A stretch of 64,000 nucleotides of DNA from Salinibacterium sp. UTAS2018 (lineage in GTDB: Bacteria > Actinomycetota > Actinomycetes > Actinomycetales > Microbacteriaceae), in NCBI RefSeq assembly GCF_004118935.1, contig NZ_CP035375.1, positions 1 to 64,000 of the forward strand. The letters are read 5' to 3'. Below the pieces are notes generated by a model. It saw only the letters and a list, made by a program, of their open reading frames with translations. It made no database searches and had not been told where the DNA came from. Of this stretch, positions 1 through 11,250 are shown piece after piece. Positions within the stretch are counted from its first letter, which is position 1. Every line of letters begins with the position of its first letter. A program made the translations under genes and the position numbers.

Positions 1-130
1 CCCACTTGAGGCCGGAAACTCAGCAGCAAAAGCTGACTTCGTTTTCCGCACCTTTGGGGTGACTAGAAAGAACAATACGTGCATTCTGAGTGCCCCACCA
101 ACACGATGCGCATCCCGGGCGTGTCGCCAC
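1..130. other. Window edge, no gene seen
   Basis: No open frame with a family signature lies here. The stretch is downstream of the DUF3995 gene. The end of a neighbouring gene to the left could be cut off by the window edge, but nothing in these bases shows it. Confidence 0.4.
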
Positions 131-619
131 CTAAGTGCGGGAATCGAGAGCTGCGTTGGCGTTCGAATCGCGCTGTCGCACGAGAGCCAACGCACACAGT
201 GCGAGCAGCAAACACAGTGGCGAATACGCCAGGAGATCCCAGCGATGGAAGGTGGCATCCGCCGGGTCGATGCCCCACAGTCCTGAGCTGATGAGGAACC
301 CCAGGATACTCCGCAGCGCGAAGACAACCGCCAAGGCGTAGCTGGCGAAGATCAACCACGGGGTCAGGATCGAACGCGGTCGCGCGAGGTCGAACATCCG
401 GAGCACGACAGCAACACTCGCCCCGCACAGGGCTGCAGCGACAAGGAAGGTGAGCATGGGGCTTGGCCACACTCCGCTCGGCACCACTGCTCCGCCGAGT
501 TCGTCGAAAGACTCAGCCGGAAACGGGATGCCTGAACCCCACAGGATATGGAGTATCGCCAACACTGCAAGTGTCAGAGCGAGAAAGGAACCGGCCAAGA
601 TACGCATGCGTATGTTCAT
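131..619 (-). CDS. DUF3995 family membrane protein
   Basis: A 162-residue integral membrane protein with about four hydrophobic segments (roughly residues 7-27, 56-74, 85-107 and 128-146) and an early WGSG motif after the first segment, as in DUF3995 proteins. The family has no assigned function. The start was chosen at the ATG lying exactly 6 nt after TAGCCT, with no Shine-Dalgarno, so the mRNA is probably leaderless. The gene is divergent from a TetR regulator only 48 bp away, which suggests that regulator may control it; that link is inference from position. Confidence 0.75.
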   Translation of the reverse strand: MNIRMRILAGSFLALTLAVLAILHILWGSGIPFPAESFDELGGAVVPSGVWPSPMLTFLVAAALCGASVAVVLRMFDLARPRSILTPWLIFASYALAVVFALRSILGFLISSGLWGIDPADATFHRWDLLAYSPLCLLLALCALALVRQRDSNANAALDSRT

Positions 620-625
620 GACCTC

Positions 626-631
626 AGGCTA
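626..631 (-). promoter_or_regulatory. -10 box, leaderless promoter of the DUF3995 gene
   Basis: TAGCCT fits TANNNT and lies 6 nt before the ATG at 619, so transcription would begin at the start codon. No good -35 is seen. Confidence 0.5.
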
Positions 632-655
632 GCATCCACGTCCGGGTTCGCGGAG

Positions 656-661
656 TACGAT
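656..661 (+). promoter_or_regulatory. -10 box, leaderless promoter of the TetR gene
   Basis: TACGAT lies 6 nt before the ATG at 668. With the opposing -10 at 626-631 it packs two promoters into 48 bp, so one bound repressor dimer could cover both. Confidence 0.5.
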
Positions 662-667
662 TTGCCC

Positions 668-1252
668 ATGGCACTCCCCCGCACTGAGCGACTAACCCCC
701 GAGCGCTGGGCCGTTGCTGCTCTCATTCTCGGAGCGCGAGAAGGCCTAGCGGCCATCAACATGGAACGGGTCGCAGCCGAACTCGGGGTCACCAAAGGCA
801 GCGCTTATCACCACTTCTCCTCACGAGCCGCTCTACTCGACAGTGCCCTCGAGCTCTGGAAAAAGCGCGCTACACAGGATCTGATCGATCAGCTCAACGA
901 TCTGGCGTCACCGCACGAACGATTAGCCGCCATCTTGGGCGCCTCGATCGGCCGCGACCCGCGCGATGGGCTCGAGTACTACATCCTCACGTCGCAAGAC
1001 CCGATCGCGACGCCCGTCATCGACGCCGTCACGACCGCACGGCTTCGCTTTCTCGAAGAAATTTACCGAGACTTCGGACTCGATGAACATCGCTCCCGGC
1101 TGTGGGCGCGCTCGTGCTACTCGACCTATTTGGGACTGCAGGTTTTGCGCCATACACTCCCCACCGACGCTCAAGTCGGGACCGGGACCTCAGCGGACAT
1201 CACCGAGATGGTGCAGCAACTCACGCCGCCCGCAACGGACAGCGCTTCATAG
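668..1252 (+). CDS. TetR/AcrR family transcriptional regulator
   Basis: A 194-residue regulator. The N-terminal TetR DNA-binding domain (about residues 8-55) carries the helix-turn-helix around residues 32-52, including VAAELGVTKGSAYHHF. The helical C-terminal part would bind a ligand and dimerise. The ligand is unknown. The frame is open further upstream to 548, but the ATG at 668 gives the normal TetR length and sits 6 nt after a -10 box. It is divergent from the DUF3995 membrane gene, the usual arrangement of a TetR repressor with its target. Confidence 0.85.
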   Translation: MALPRTERLTPERWAVAALILGAREGLAAINMERVAAELGVTKGSAYHHFSSRAALLDSALELWKKRATQDLIDQLNDLASPHERLAAILGASIGRDPRDGLEYYILTSQDPIATPVIDAVTTARLRFLEEIYRDFGLDEHRSRLWARSCYSTYLGLQVLRHTLPTDAQVGTGTSADITEMVQQLTPPATDSAS

Positions 1253-1285
1253 AACACAACGCCAGCGAGCTAAAACGCTAGCGCG

Positions 1286-2623
1286 TTAGGACGTAACGAA
1301 GATTCCCGCGAGTGTCTTCTTGCCACGACGAAGGACCGCTACATTTCCGGCGAGAAGATCGCTGCCGACTATCGCCTGGTCATCCGCCACCGCAACGTTG
1401 TTGAGGTAGACGCCACCCTGCGAAATAGCGCGACGCGCTTCACTCGCGCTCGACACCAGCTTGGTATCGGCGAGCAACTGCACGATTGTGGCATCCGCTG
1501 ACGTCTCTACGTGAGCAAGTTCGCGCAGTGCCGCCGCCAACGTATCGGCGTCCAAAGACGCCAGCTCTCCTTGGCCAAAGAGAGCGGCCGATGCAGCGAT
1601 CGCCGCCTCGGTTGCTGCGCGACCGTGCACGAGAGATGTCACTTCGTACGCGAGGGTCTTTTGCGCCTCACGCCTAAACGGCGCCTCGGCAACTGCGGTT
1701 TCTAACCCGGTGATCTGCTCGCGCGTCAAGAAGGTGAAGATCTTGACGCGCTCGATGACATCCGCATCATCAGTATTGAGCCAGAACTGGTAAAACGCGT
1801 AGGGGCTCGTCATGTTCGAGTCGAGCCAAATGGCGTTGCCCTCGCTCTTGCCAAACTTGGTGCCGTCAGAGTTCGTAATGAGGGGGGTACCGATGGCATG
1901 AACGCTCGAACCCTCAGCCTTGTGGATGAGGTCACTCCCGCTCGTGAGGTTGCCCCACTGGTCACTGCCACCGGTCTGCAACACGCAGTCGTAGTTGCGG
2001 TAGAGCTGCAAGAAGTCCATGCCCTGCATGACCTGGTAACTGAACTCGGTGTAGCTGATGCCGGCGTCGCTGTTCAGGCGCGCGCTCACGGCATCCTTCT
2101 TGATCATGGTGCCGACACGGAAGTACTTGCCGACGTCGCGCAGGAAGTCGATGGCGCTCATCGGCGCCGTCCAATCAAGGTTGTTGACCATGCGCACGGC
2201 ATTGTCACCCTCGGTGCTCAAAAACTTCGAGACCTGAGCCTGCAAGTAGCTGACCCATTCGGCAACGGTCTCGTTGTCATTAAGAGTGCGCTCGGCCGTA
2301 GGTCGCGGGTCGCCGATAAGGCCGGTCGCTCCCCCGACGAGACCAAGAGGCTTGTGGCCGGCCAGCTGAAGACGGCGCAGTAGCAGCAGTTGCACGAGGT
2401 TTCCCAAGTGGAGGCTGGGGGCCGTGGGATCGAAGCCGCAGTAGTACGTGATCGGGTCGCCGTCGAGAAGCTTCTCGAGGGCATCCGCATCGGTGGAGAC
2501 ATGCACGAGGCCACGCCACGTGAGTTCTTGCCACAGGCTCTCGAAAGAGCTGTCGTTACTTTGAGTGCTGAGGGATTCTGATGCTGTCGCTGACACGTCA
2601 TTAACCGTAGTGCCTTTCGGCAC
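1286..2623 (-). CDS. tyrS: Tyrosyl-tRNA synthetase
   Basis: Charges tRNA-Tyr with tyrosine in the cytoplasm. The 445-residue class I enzyme has the HIGH-type motif HLGN at residues 72-75, the KMSKS-type motif KFGKS at 256-260, and a C-terminal S4 RNA-binding domain from about residue 370. The start used is GTG at 2623. A second GTG at 2596 lies 7 nt after TACGGT and would suit a leaderless start, removing nine poorly conserved residues. The gene is monocistronic and divergent from the SatD-like gene. Confidence 0.97.
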   Translation of the reverse strand: MPKGTTVNDVSATASESLSTQSNDSSFESLWQELTWRGLVHVSTDADALEKLLDGDPITYYCGFDPTAPSLHLGNLVQLLLLRRLQLAGHKPLGLVGGATGLIGDPRPTAERTLNDNETVAEWVSYLQAQVSKFLSTEGDNAVRMVNNLDWTAPMSAIDFLRDVGKYFRVGTMIKKDAVSARLNSDAGISYTEFSYQVMQGMDFLQLYRNYDCVLQTGGSDQWGNLTSGSDLIHKAEGSSVHAIGTPLITNSDGTKFGKSEGNAIWLDSNMTSPYAFYQFWLNTDDADVIERVKIFTFLTREQITGLETAVAEAPFRREAQKTLAYEVTSLVHGRAATEAAIAASAALFGQGELASLDADTLAAALRELAHVETSADATIVQLLADTKLVSSASEARRAISQGGVYLNNVAVADDQAIVGSDLLAGNVAVLRRGKKTLAGIFVTS

Positions 2624-2652
2624 AGCTCCGAGATCAGCGACGGAATCCGGAA

Positions 2653-2728
2653 CAGTGCTGAGGGCCTGATTGTGAGAGATCAGTGTTGTGGGCCTGATGT
2701 TTGAGAATCAATGCTGTAGCCTTTAGGG
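2653..2728. repeat. 28-bp imperfect direct repeat, about 2.7 copies
   Basis: Copies begin at 2653 (CAGTGCTGAGGGCCTGA), 2681 (CAGTGTTGTGGGCCTGA) and 2709 (CAATGCTGTAGCC...), an exact 28-bp period. The third, degenerate copy contains the -10 box of the SatD-like gene and ends at its start codon. The region lies between the divergent tyrS and satD-like genes. Confidence 0.6.
2717..2722 (+). promoter_or_regulatory. -10 box, leaderless promoter of the SatD-like gene
   Basis: TAGCCT lies 6 nt before the ATG at 2729, and no Shine-Dalgarno precedes the gene. Confidence 0.5.
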
Positions 2729-3367
2729 ATGTTCGTGATTACCGCAGACCAACGCAACAGTCGCAGCAGCGCGGATGCCGTAGCTGAAGCCCTGCAGCGC
2801 ATTAACGTGGAGCGCACGGAAGACCTCGCACTCCCCGCCGAACGCACGGCCGGAGACGAAGCCCAGATGCTACTCACTTCAGCTCACGCTGCTCTCGGCA
2901 TCACCCTTGAACTGACCCGGACAGAACAGTGGAGCGTCGGTATCGGCATCGGCACGGTGCCCCTGCCTTACGGCCCCAACGTGCGCGCTACGAGCGGCGC
3001 CGCCTTTCTCGCAGCCCGCGTGGCAATCGATCGCGCTAAGAAGAGCCCCGCCAAGTGCGCCGTAGAATCTGACCCCGAAAACGAACTGGCGCGCGACATC
3101 GAACCGCTGCTCGAGCTTCTCATTTTGCTGCGCACTCGGCGCACCGCCAACGGGTGGGAGCTCTACGATCTACTCACCACCGGCATCACTCAAGCTGATG
3201 CCGCAGAACGGCTCGGCATCTCACCGCAGTCGGCAAGCCAACGCGCACTCGTGGCCGGGCTACGCACCGAAGAAGAGGCTGTTCGTGCTCTTGCAAACCT
3301 GCTCGACAGAGCACACAGTGGAGTAGTAATCGACAATGCGCTGAGCGCAGAGGAAGGCACGTCATGA
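2729..3367 (+). CDS. SatD-like protein with helix-turn-helix
   Basis: A 212-residue protein. The N-terminal part resembles the SatD family: it starts FVITADQRNS, with a mid-protein GIGIGTVPLPYG stretch and a cyclase-like alternation. The C-terminal part (about residues 135-180) reads as a helix-turn-helix, with GITQADAAERLGISPQSASQR. SatD was named from a Streptococcus acid-tolerance locus and its biochemical role is unclear. It overlaps the next gene by 4 bp (ATGA), so the two are translationally coupled, and the partner is a membrane protein. A sensor or regulator working with a membrane protein is inference. Confidence 0.65.
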   Translation: MFVITADQRNSRSSADAVAEALQRINVERTEDLALPAERTAGDEAQMLLTSAHAALGITLELTRTEQWSVGIGIGTVPLPYGPNVRATSGAAFLAARVAIDRAKKSPAKCAVESDPENELARDIEPLLELLILLRTRRTANGWELYDLLTTGITQADAAERLGISPQSASQRALVAGLRTEEEAVRALANLLDRAHSGVVIDNALSAEEGTS

Positions 3368-3918
3368 TCGGCTGGTGGATCGCGGTACTCGTTCTCGTAA
3401 TCGGAGCGATCGGTGCATCCATGATTGCCGCCCGCACCGAAAAGTACTGGCTCGCCACCGTGTCATTAGTGCCTATTGGCATCGCGCTCATTCTCGGATC
3501 GACCGAGAATCCTTTGCCCAGTGACACTCCCGGGCTGGTCATATTGCTCAGCGCAGCCCTCGTCGCGCTCGCCACGATTGCAGGCAGCCCGCTCGTTGCT
3601 CTCGTGCTGTCGCTCGCGTCATATCCGGCGCCACGCGGTGAACATGGCGGCATCCTCGTCATCGATGCCGACTCGCCTCTACCCGAGCGTGAGATTTTGC
3701 GCGGCGGAACAACCATCGGCTACCTCGAGCGCTTCGCGTTCATCGCCTCGTTCATGGTGTGGCAACCCGGCGCCATCGCCATCATCGTCGCTATCAAAGG
3801 ACTTGGTCGTTTCTCGGAACTGGAAAACGCCGCCGCTCGCGAGCGGTTCATTATCGGCACCCTTGTGAGCCTCGTCTGGGCTGGACTCTGCACCGCGGCG
3901 CTGCTCGTCGGGCGCTAA
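3364..3918 (+). CDS. Multispanning membrane protein coupled to the SatD-like gene
   Basis: A 184-residue membrane protein. Hydrophobic segments lie near residues 4-22, 30-46, 55-88 (probably two), 122-144 and 163-181. A soluble stretch around residues 90-120 contains GILVIDADS. The start overlaps the stop of the SatD-like gene (ATGA). I recognise no catalytic motif. Similar small membrane proteins accompany SatD-like genes in actinobacteria, so the pair probably works together. Confidence 0.6.
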   Translation: MIGWWIAVLVLVIGAIGASMIAARTEKYWLATVSLVPIGIALILGSTENPLPSDTPGLVILLSAALVALATIAGSPLVALVLSLASYPAPRGEHGGILVIDADSPLPEREILRGGTTIGYLERFAFIASFMVWQPGAIAIIVAIKGLGRFSELENAAARERFIIGTLVSLVWAGLCTAALLVGR

Positions 3919-3925
3919 ACAGCCC

Positions 3926-3947
3926 CGACGCCCTTGCGTTAAGGGCG
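3926..3947. terminator. Hairpin between convergent genes
   Basis: CGCCCTT and AAGGGCG form a 7-bp stem with a GCGTT loop, just after the stop of the membrane protein gene. There is no T-run. Degenerate TGCGTT-rich sequence follows to about 4010. Confidence 0.4.
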
Positions 3948-4014
3948 CTGCGTCAACGGCGCCGCGTTGCGGGTGCTGCGTTGCCGGTGTTGCGTCACGG
4001 ATGCTCCGCTACGA

Positions 4015-4932
4015 CTAAAGCGCTTCGCTCTCGCTAAGCGACTCGGGAGGCCGGGGCTTCTCGACCCACGTGACGAGCACCACCGACACGATCATCAGCA
4101 GCAGCCACGAGCCGAGCTTCGCGATCGAAACGAGTTCCCAGCCGTCCGACTGATTCGGGTAAACCCACGCATTCGACCAGGTCGCCACGTTTTCAGCGAT
4201 CCAGATGAAAATCGACACGAGCACGAAGGCGACCAGCACGGGCATCCGGAACCGCGCCCGCGACACCCTGACGTACATGACCGTGCGCCACCACACCACC
4301 GCGATGGTCGCGAAGAGGAACCACCGAACGTCGACGATGAAATGGTGGCTGAAAAAGTTGAGGTAGATCAACGAGGCCACGACCACGGTGATCCAGCGCC
4401 GCGGATAGTGATCGAAGCGCAGTTCGAAGAGGCGGAAGACGCGCACCATGTACGAGCCGACCGCCGCGTACATGAAGCCGCTATAGAGCGGGACGCCGAA
4501 GATGTGCAGCATGCCGTCACCCTCGTACGTCCAGGACCCGGCATCCGTCTTGAAAATTTCCATCACGGTACCCACGATGTGGAACAGGATGATCACGCGC
4601 AGTTCGCGCAGCGTCTCTAGCTTGAAGACGACCATGAGAACTTGGATGGCGAGAGCCGCGAGCACTAAGAAATCGTTGCGGGCGAGGGACGCCAACTCGG
4701 GATACCAGAGGCGAGTGAGTACGAGAACGGCGAGTATCGCTCCCCCAAACACGCAGGCCCACGCCTGCTTGAGAACGAACACCGTGAACTCGATCGTCCA
4801 GGTACGAAAGCGTTGCGACGGCGAACTGACGCCGGTGGCAGAGTACGAGTTCGCGGCCGCGCCGCGCACCCGGTCGAGACGCCGATGCGCCCACTCGTCG
4901 ATCCGCTGCTCGAGCGGAGTAAAGCGCGCCAC
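4015..4932 (-). CDS. DUF817 family membrane protein
   Basis: A 305-residue integral membrane protein with about eight hydrophobic segments and the conserved family stretches YEGDGMLHIFGVPLYSGFMYA (about residues 135-155) and NFFSHHFIVDVRWFLF (about 193-208). The family is sometimes annotated YoaT-like and has no established function. The start is a GTG that overlaps the TAG stop of the glycosylase gene by one base (TAGTG), so the two are translationally coupled. Confidence 0.85.
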   Translation of the reverse strand: MARFTPLEQRIDEWAHRRLDRVRGAAANSYSATGVSSPSQRFRTWTIEFTVFVLKQAWACVFGGAILAVLVLTRLWYPELASLARNDFLVLAALAIQVLMVVFKLETLRELRVIILFHIVGTVMEIFKTDAGSWTYEGDGMLHIFGVPLYSGFMYAAVGSYMVRVFRLFELRFDHYPRRWITVVVASLIYLNFFSHHFIVDVRWFLFATIAVVWWRTVMYVRVSRARFRMPVLVAFVLVSIFIWIAENVATWSNAWVYPNQSDGWELVSIAKLGSWLLLMIVSVVLVTWVEKPRPPESLSESEAL

Positions 4933-5519
4933 TAGGAGCGCTTTCGTTTCACTGCGGCACGATACGGGGAAACGCTCGGCTCCCCCGGAATCCAGAAACG
5001 CCAGGGGTACTCGTCCGTGCCGCCAGCGCCGGCGACGCCCGTACGCGGCCCCGCAGCGAACGGCGACGGCGACTGAGGGAGCTCGAGGCGAACGCGGCCG
5101 GTCTGCAGGTTGGTGCCAGCGTCATCCAAACGGATGCTGAGTGCCACCGCAAGACGGGCGGGGCCCATCGCGAGATCGGCTGGCTTCTTGGATGTCGCAC
5201 GACGTTCGGCCGCGACATCCACGCCTTCGATTACTTCGCCCGCCCGCAGCAAGATTCCGGAGGCAACGCCCTCGGGCATACACACGACGTTGGCACAGGT
5301 ATGCATGCCGTAGGTGAAGTACGTGTAGAGATGACCGGGCGGACCGTACATGACGGCGTTGCGTTTGCCCGGCCCGCGAAAAGCATGGGAGCCAGGATCG
5401 ACCTCGCCCATGTAGGCCTCGACCTCGGTAAGTCGTACCGCAACCTCGCCGACGCGCACGACAGCTCCCAGCAACAGCGGAGCAACCTCAGTCGCCGGTC
5501 TGCTGAGCAGTTCGAACAC
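4932..5519 (-). CDS. 3-methyladenine DNA glycosylase (AAG/Mpg family)
   Basis: Removes alkylated purines from DNA in base excision repair. The 195-residue protein shows the family motifs TEVEAYMGEVDPGSHAF (the glutamate in VEAY is the general base), RNAVMYGPPGHLYTYFTYG and AMGPARLA. It follows argH by 2 bp on the same strand and overlaps the DUF817 gene, so it probably forms the tail of the arginine operon transcript; metabolic linkage is not implied. Confidence 0.93.
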   Translation of the reverse strand: MFELLSRPATEVAPLLLGAVVRVGEVAVRLTEVEAYMGEVDPGSHAFRGPGKRNAVMYGPPGHLYTYFTYGMHTCANVVCMPEGVASGILLRAGEVIEGVDVAAERRATSKKPADLAMGPARLAVALSIRLDDAGTNLQTGRVRLELPQSPSPFAAGPRTGVAGAGGTDEYPWRFWIPGEPSVSPYRAAVKRKRS

Positions 5520-5521
5520 GT

Positions 5522-8160
<2,639 letters not shown>

Positions 8161-8228
8161 GTGTTTATCTCCTTGACGTCGTGAATCAGTTTAGGGAACT
8201 ACAGCGGCGGCGTTAAACCGCCAAGAAA

Positions 8229-9155
8229 TTAGGCAGCTTGGTCGAGCAGCCAGATCATGAGGGCTTTCTGGGCGTGCAGGCGGTTCTCTGCCTCATCCCA
8301 AATGACGCTCTGCGGACCATCAATAACCTCGGCGTCAACCTCATAGCCGCGGTCGGCAGGGAGGCAGTGCAAGAAGATGGCGTCGGGCTTAGCGAGCGCC
8401 ATCATGGCGGCATCCACCTTGTACGCTCCGAGAGAGGCCACACGAACAGCCTTCTCGTCTTCCTTACCCATTGACACCCACGTGTCGGTGACAACAACGT
8501 CGGCACCCGTCACGGCCTCAGCGGGGTCGGTGATGATGGCAATCGAACCGCCCGTGGATGCTGCGATCTTTTCGGCGTCGGCTACGACATCCGGCAGCGG
8601 CAGGTAATCTGCGGGGCAGGCGATGCGCACGTGCATTCCGGCGGTGGCGCCCGCGAGCAGGTAGGAGTGCACCATGTTGTCAGCGCCGTCGCCGAGGAAG
8701 GTCACCGTGAGGCCCTTGAGTTCGCCCTTGTGCTCGCGGATTGTGAGCAGATCGGCGAGCAGCTGGCACGGGTGAAACTCATCGCTCAGGGCGTTGATGA
8801 CGGGAACCTGCGTACCGTGAGCCATCTCGATGAGGCCCTGTTGCCCATAGGTGCGCCACACGATGGCCGCGACCTGGCGCTCGAGAACGCGAGCGGTGTC
8901 GGATGCCGTCTCCTTGCCGCCCAGCTGGCTATTGGCCGTGGAGATGATGAGCGGCGAACCGCCAAGATCAGCAATGCCGACTGCGAAAGACACGCGAGTG
9001 CGCGTTGACGACTTGTCGAAGATCACCGCGACCGTTTGAGGGCCTTCGAGGGGTTTGCGGCCCCAACGGTCAGCCTTGACCTTCTCGGCAAGATCAAGAA
9101 TTTCGAGTTGTTCAGCCGGGCTGAGGTCATCGTCGCGAAGAAAATGCCTGGTCAT
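8229..9155 (-). CDS. argF: Ornithine carbamoyltransferase
   Basis: Makes citrulline from ornithine and carbamoyl phosphate. The 308-residue enzyme has the carbamoyl-phosphate motif STRTR (about residues 49-53) and the catalytic HCLP (about 266-269). The start overlaps the argD stop by 4 bp. The SMG loop typical of ornithine-specific enzymes is present as VSMGKE. Confidence 0.98.
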   Translation of the reverse strand: MTRHFLRDDDLSPAEQLEILDLAEKVKADRWGRKPLEGPQTVAVIFDKSSTRTRVSFAVGIADLGGSPLIISTANSQLGGKETASDTARVLERQVAAIVWRTYGQQGLIEMAHGTQVPVINALSDEFHPCQLLADLLTIREHKGELKGLTVTFLGDGADNMVHSYLLAGATAGMHVRIACPADYLPLPDVVADAEKIAASTGGSIAIITDPAEAVTGADVVVTDTWVSMGKEDEKAVRVASLGAYKVDAAMMALAKPDAIFLHCLPADRGYEVDAEVIDGPQSVIWDEAENRLHAQKALMIWLLDQAA

Positions 9156-10339
9156 GATGCCTCCGTAAGAGTGTTCTGAAGTACTGCGTTCAGCACGACG
9201 CTGAACGTGGTGATGAATTCGGTGATCTCGGCGTCGCCAATGATCAGAGGTGGGGCGAGTCGAACGGTCGACGCATTGGGAGCGTTGACGATGAGCCCGT
9301 GGTCAAGTGCTATTGCCACAATCTGCTGGGCGACGGGCTGCGACAGGCCGATGCCGATCAGGAGCCCGCGACCGCGCAACTCGCTCACCAACGGTGATCC
9401 GATCGCTTCGATCGCTGTACGCAGCTGGGCACCTCGCGCAGCGGAGTTCGCCACGAGGTCATCGTTTTCGATCTGCTTCAGTACAGCGTTGCTCACGGCG
9501 CACACGAGCGGGTTTCCGCCAAATGTCGTGCCGTGCTGCCCGGGCTTCAGGAGAGCGGATGCCGCCCCAAAGGTCACGAGAGCACCAATCGGTACTCCCC
9601 CGCCAATGCCCTTCGCAAGGGTGATCGCATCGGGAACGATGCCACTTTCCTGGAAGCCAAACCAGCGCCCGGTGCGCCCGGCTCCGGTCTGGATCTCGTC
9701 GACAATGAGAAGCACACCGTGTTGCGTGGTGAGCTCTCGCGCTGCTTCGAGGTAACCCTCGGGAAGCGGCTGCACGCCAGCCTCGCCCTTGATGGGCTCG
9801 ACGAAGAGTGCTGCGACATCCGGCCCGATCGCTGCGGCGAGCGCCTCGATCGTGGTGTCGATGTGCTCAACGTTGGGGAGCAATGGCTCGAACGGCTCGC
9901 GCAACGAGGCCTTGCCGGTGATCGACAGTGCGCCCATCGAACGGCCGTGGAACGAATCCATTAACGACAGGATGCGGGGGCGGCCTGTCAACCGAGCGAG
10001 CTTCACGGCAGCTTCGTTCGCCTCGGTGCCTGAGTTCGCGAAGAAGACACGCCCCTCGTCACCCGCCCCAGAAATGCGCAGAAGGCGTTCGGCGAGCGCG
10101 AGCTGTGGTTCCGTCGCGAAGAAGTTCGAAACGTGCAGCAGGTTCGCTTGACTCGTGAGTGCGCCCACTACCGCCGGGTGATTATGGCCGAGAGAGTTCA
10201 CGGCAATACCGCCGAGAAAATCGAGGTAGCGCTTGCCGTCGGAATCGAAGACAGTACAGCCCTCACCGCGCACGAGCTCCACCTTCGGCACACCGAACGT
10301 GTTCATCATGCGATGGGCGTAGTCATCTTTCCAGGTCAT
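9152..10339 (-). CDS. argD: Acetylornithine aminotransferase
   Basis: A PLP-dependent class III transaminase making N-acetylornithine; such enzymes often also serve lysine biosynthesis as DapC. The 395-residue protein has the NSGTEANEAAVKLAR helix (about residues 101-115), the PLP-phosphate region DEIQTGAGRTG and the Schiff-base lysine in TLAKGIGGGVPIGA (about 241-254). It overlaps argB and argF by 4 bp at each end. Confidence 0.97.
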   Translation of the reverse strand: MTWKDDYAHRMMNTFGVPKVELVRGEGCTVFDSDGKRYLDFLGGIAVNSLGHNHPAVVGALTSQANLLHVSNFFATEPQLALAERLLRISGAGDEGRVFFANSGTEANEAAVKLARLTGRPRILSLMDSFHGRSMGALSITGKASLREPFEPLLPNVEHIDTTIEALAAAIGPDVAALFVEPIKGEAGVQPLPEGYLEAARELTTQHGVLLIVDEIQTGAGRTGRWFGFQESGIVPDAITLAKGIGGGVPIGALVTFGAASALLKPGQHGTTFGGNPLVCAVSNAVLKQIENDDLVANSAARGAQLRTAIEAIGSPLVSELRGRGLLIGIGLSQPVAQQIVAIALDHGLIVNAPNASTVRLAPPLIIGDAEITEFITTFSVVLNAVLQNTLTEAS

Positions 10340-11250
10340 GCGGGTACCACCTCAGTGCCAATTCCGTCTTGCGTGAACACTTCGAGGAGGATCGAGTGCG
10401 GAGCACGACCGTCGATGATGGCGGCCTTCGGCACACCGGCATCCACGGCTTCAAGGCACGCGGTCATCTTGGGGATCATGCCCGATTCAAGACTCGGCAG
10501 CAGTTCACGGAGTTCATCAGTGTTGATGATCGAGACGAGTGATTCACGGTTGGGCCAGTCGCTATAGAGACCAGCAACATCGGTGAGGATGACGAGCTTG
10601 GCTGCGTCAAGCGCGATGGCCAGCGCCGCCGCGGCGGAGTCAGCATTCACATTCAGCAGGCCAGACGCGTCATCCGCAATCTCGCCGGCTTCTTGAGCGA
10701 GCGTCGAGACCACGGGGATGTTGTCGCTGGCCAGCACATCGAGCACCCGCTGGGGGTCAACCTCGGTGACGTTGCCGACGAGGCCGAGGTCAACACGCTT
10801 GCCTTCAATCTCCTTGATCATGCGCTCACCGATGAAAAGGGAATGCTCATGACCGGCAATGCCATTGGCAAGATCTCCGTGCTCATTGATGAGATCGACG
10901 AGTTCAGCGCCCACCTGGTCGGTGAGCACATCGCGCACGACGTCAATCGACTCTTCGGTCGTGACCCGGTAGCCGGCGCGGAACTCCGACTCGATCCCGC
11001 GAATCTTGAGCTCCTTCGTAATCTGGGGCCCACCGCCGTGAACAATCACGGGGCGAACGCCGGCAAGGCGCAGATACACCATGTCCTGCACAAAGGCGCG
11101 TTTGAGTTCGTCGTTGATCATGGCGTTACCGCCAAACTTCACCACGATGATGCGGTTGCGAAAGCGCTTCAACCACGGGAGCGCCTCAATCAGCACTCCC
11201 GCCTTCGTCATGGCCTGCTCGTGTTCAGCGCCGTGTGTAAAAGCCGGCAT
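10336..11250 (-). CDS. argB: Acetylglutamate kinase
   Basis: Phosphorylates N-acetylglutamate. This is the usual control point for arginine feedback in organisms that recycle the acetyl group, as the presence of argJ suggests here. The 304-residue amino acid kinase has the phosphate-binding KFGGNAM (about residues 39-45), VHGGGPQI (about 70-77) and the C-terminal GKxx-type stretch SGMIPKM. Its start overlaps the argJ stop. Confidence 0.97.
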   Translation of the reverse strand: MPAFTHGAEHEQAMTKAGVLIEALPWLKRFRNRIIVVKFGGNAMINDELKRAFVQDMVYLRLAGVRPVIVHGGGPQITKELKIRGIESEFRAGYRVTTEESIDVVRDVLTDQVGAELVDLINEHGDLANGIAGHEHSLFIGERMIKEIEGKRVDLGLVGNVTEVDPQRVLDVLASDNIPVVSTLAQEAGEIADDASGLLNVNADSAAAALAIALDAAKLVILTDVAGLYSDWPNRESLVSIINTDELRELLPSLESGMIPKMTACLEAVDAGVPKAAIIDGRAPHSILLEVFTQDGIGTEVVPA

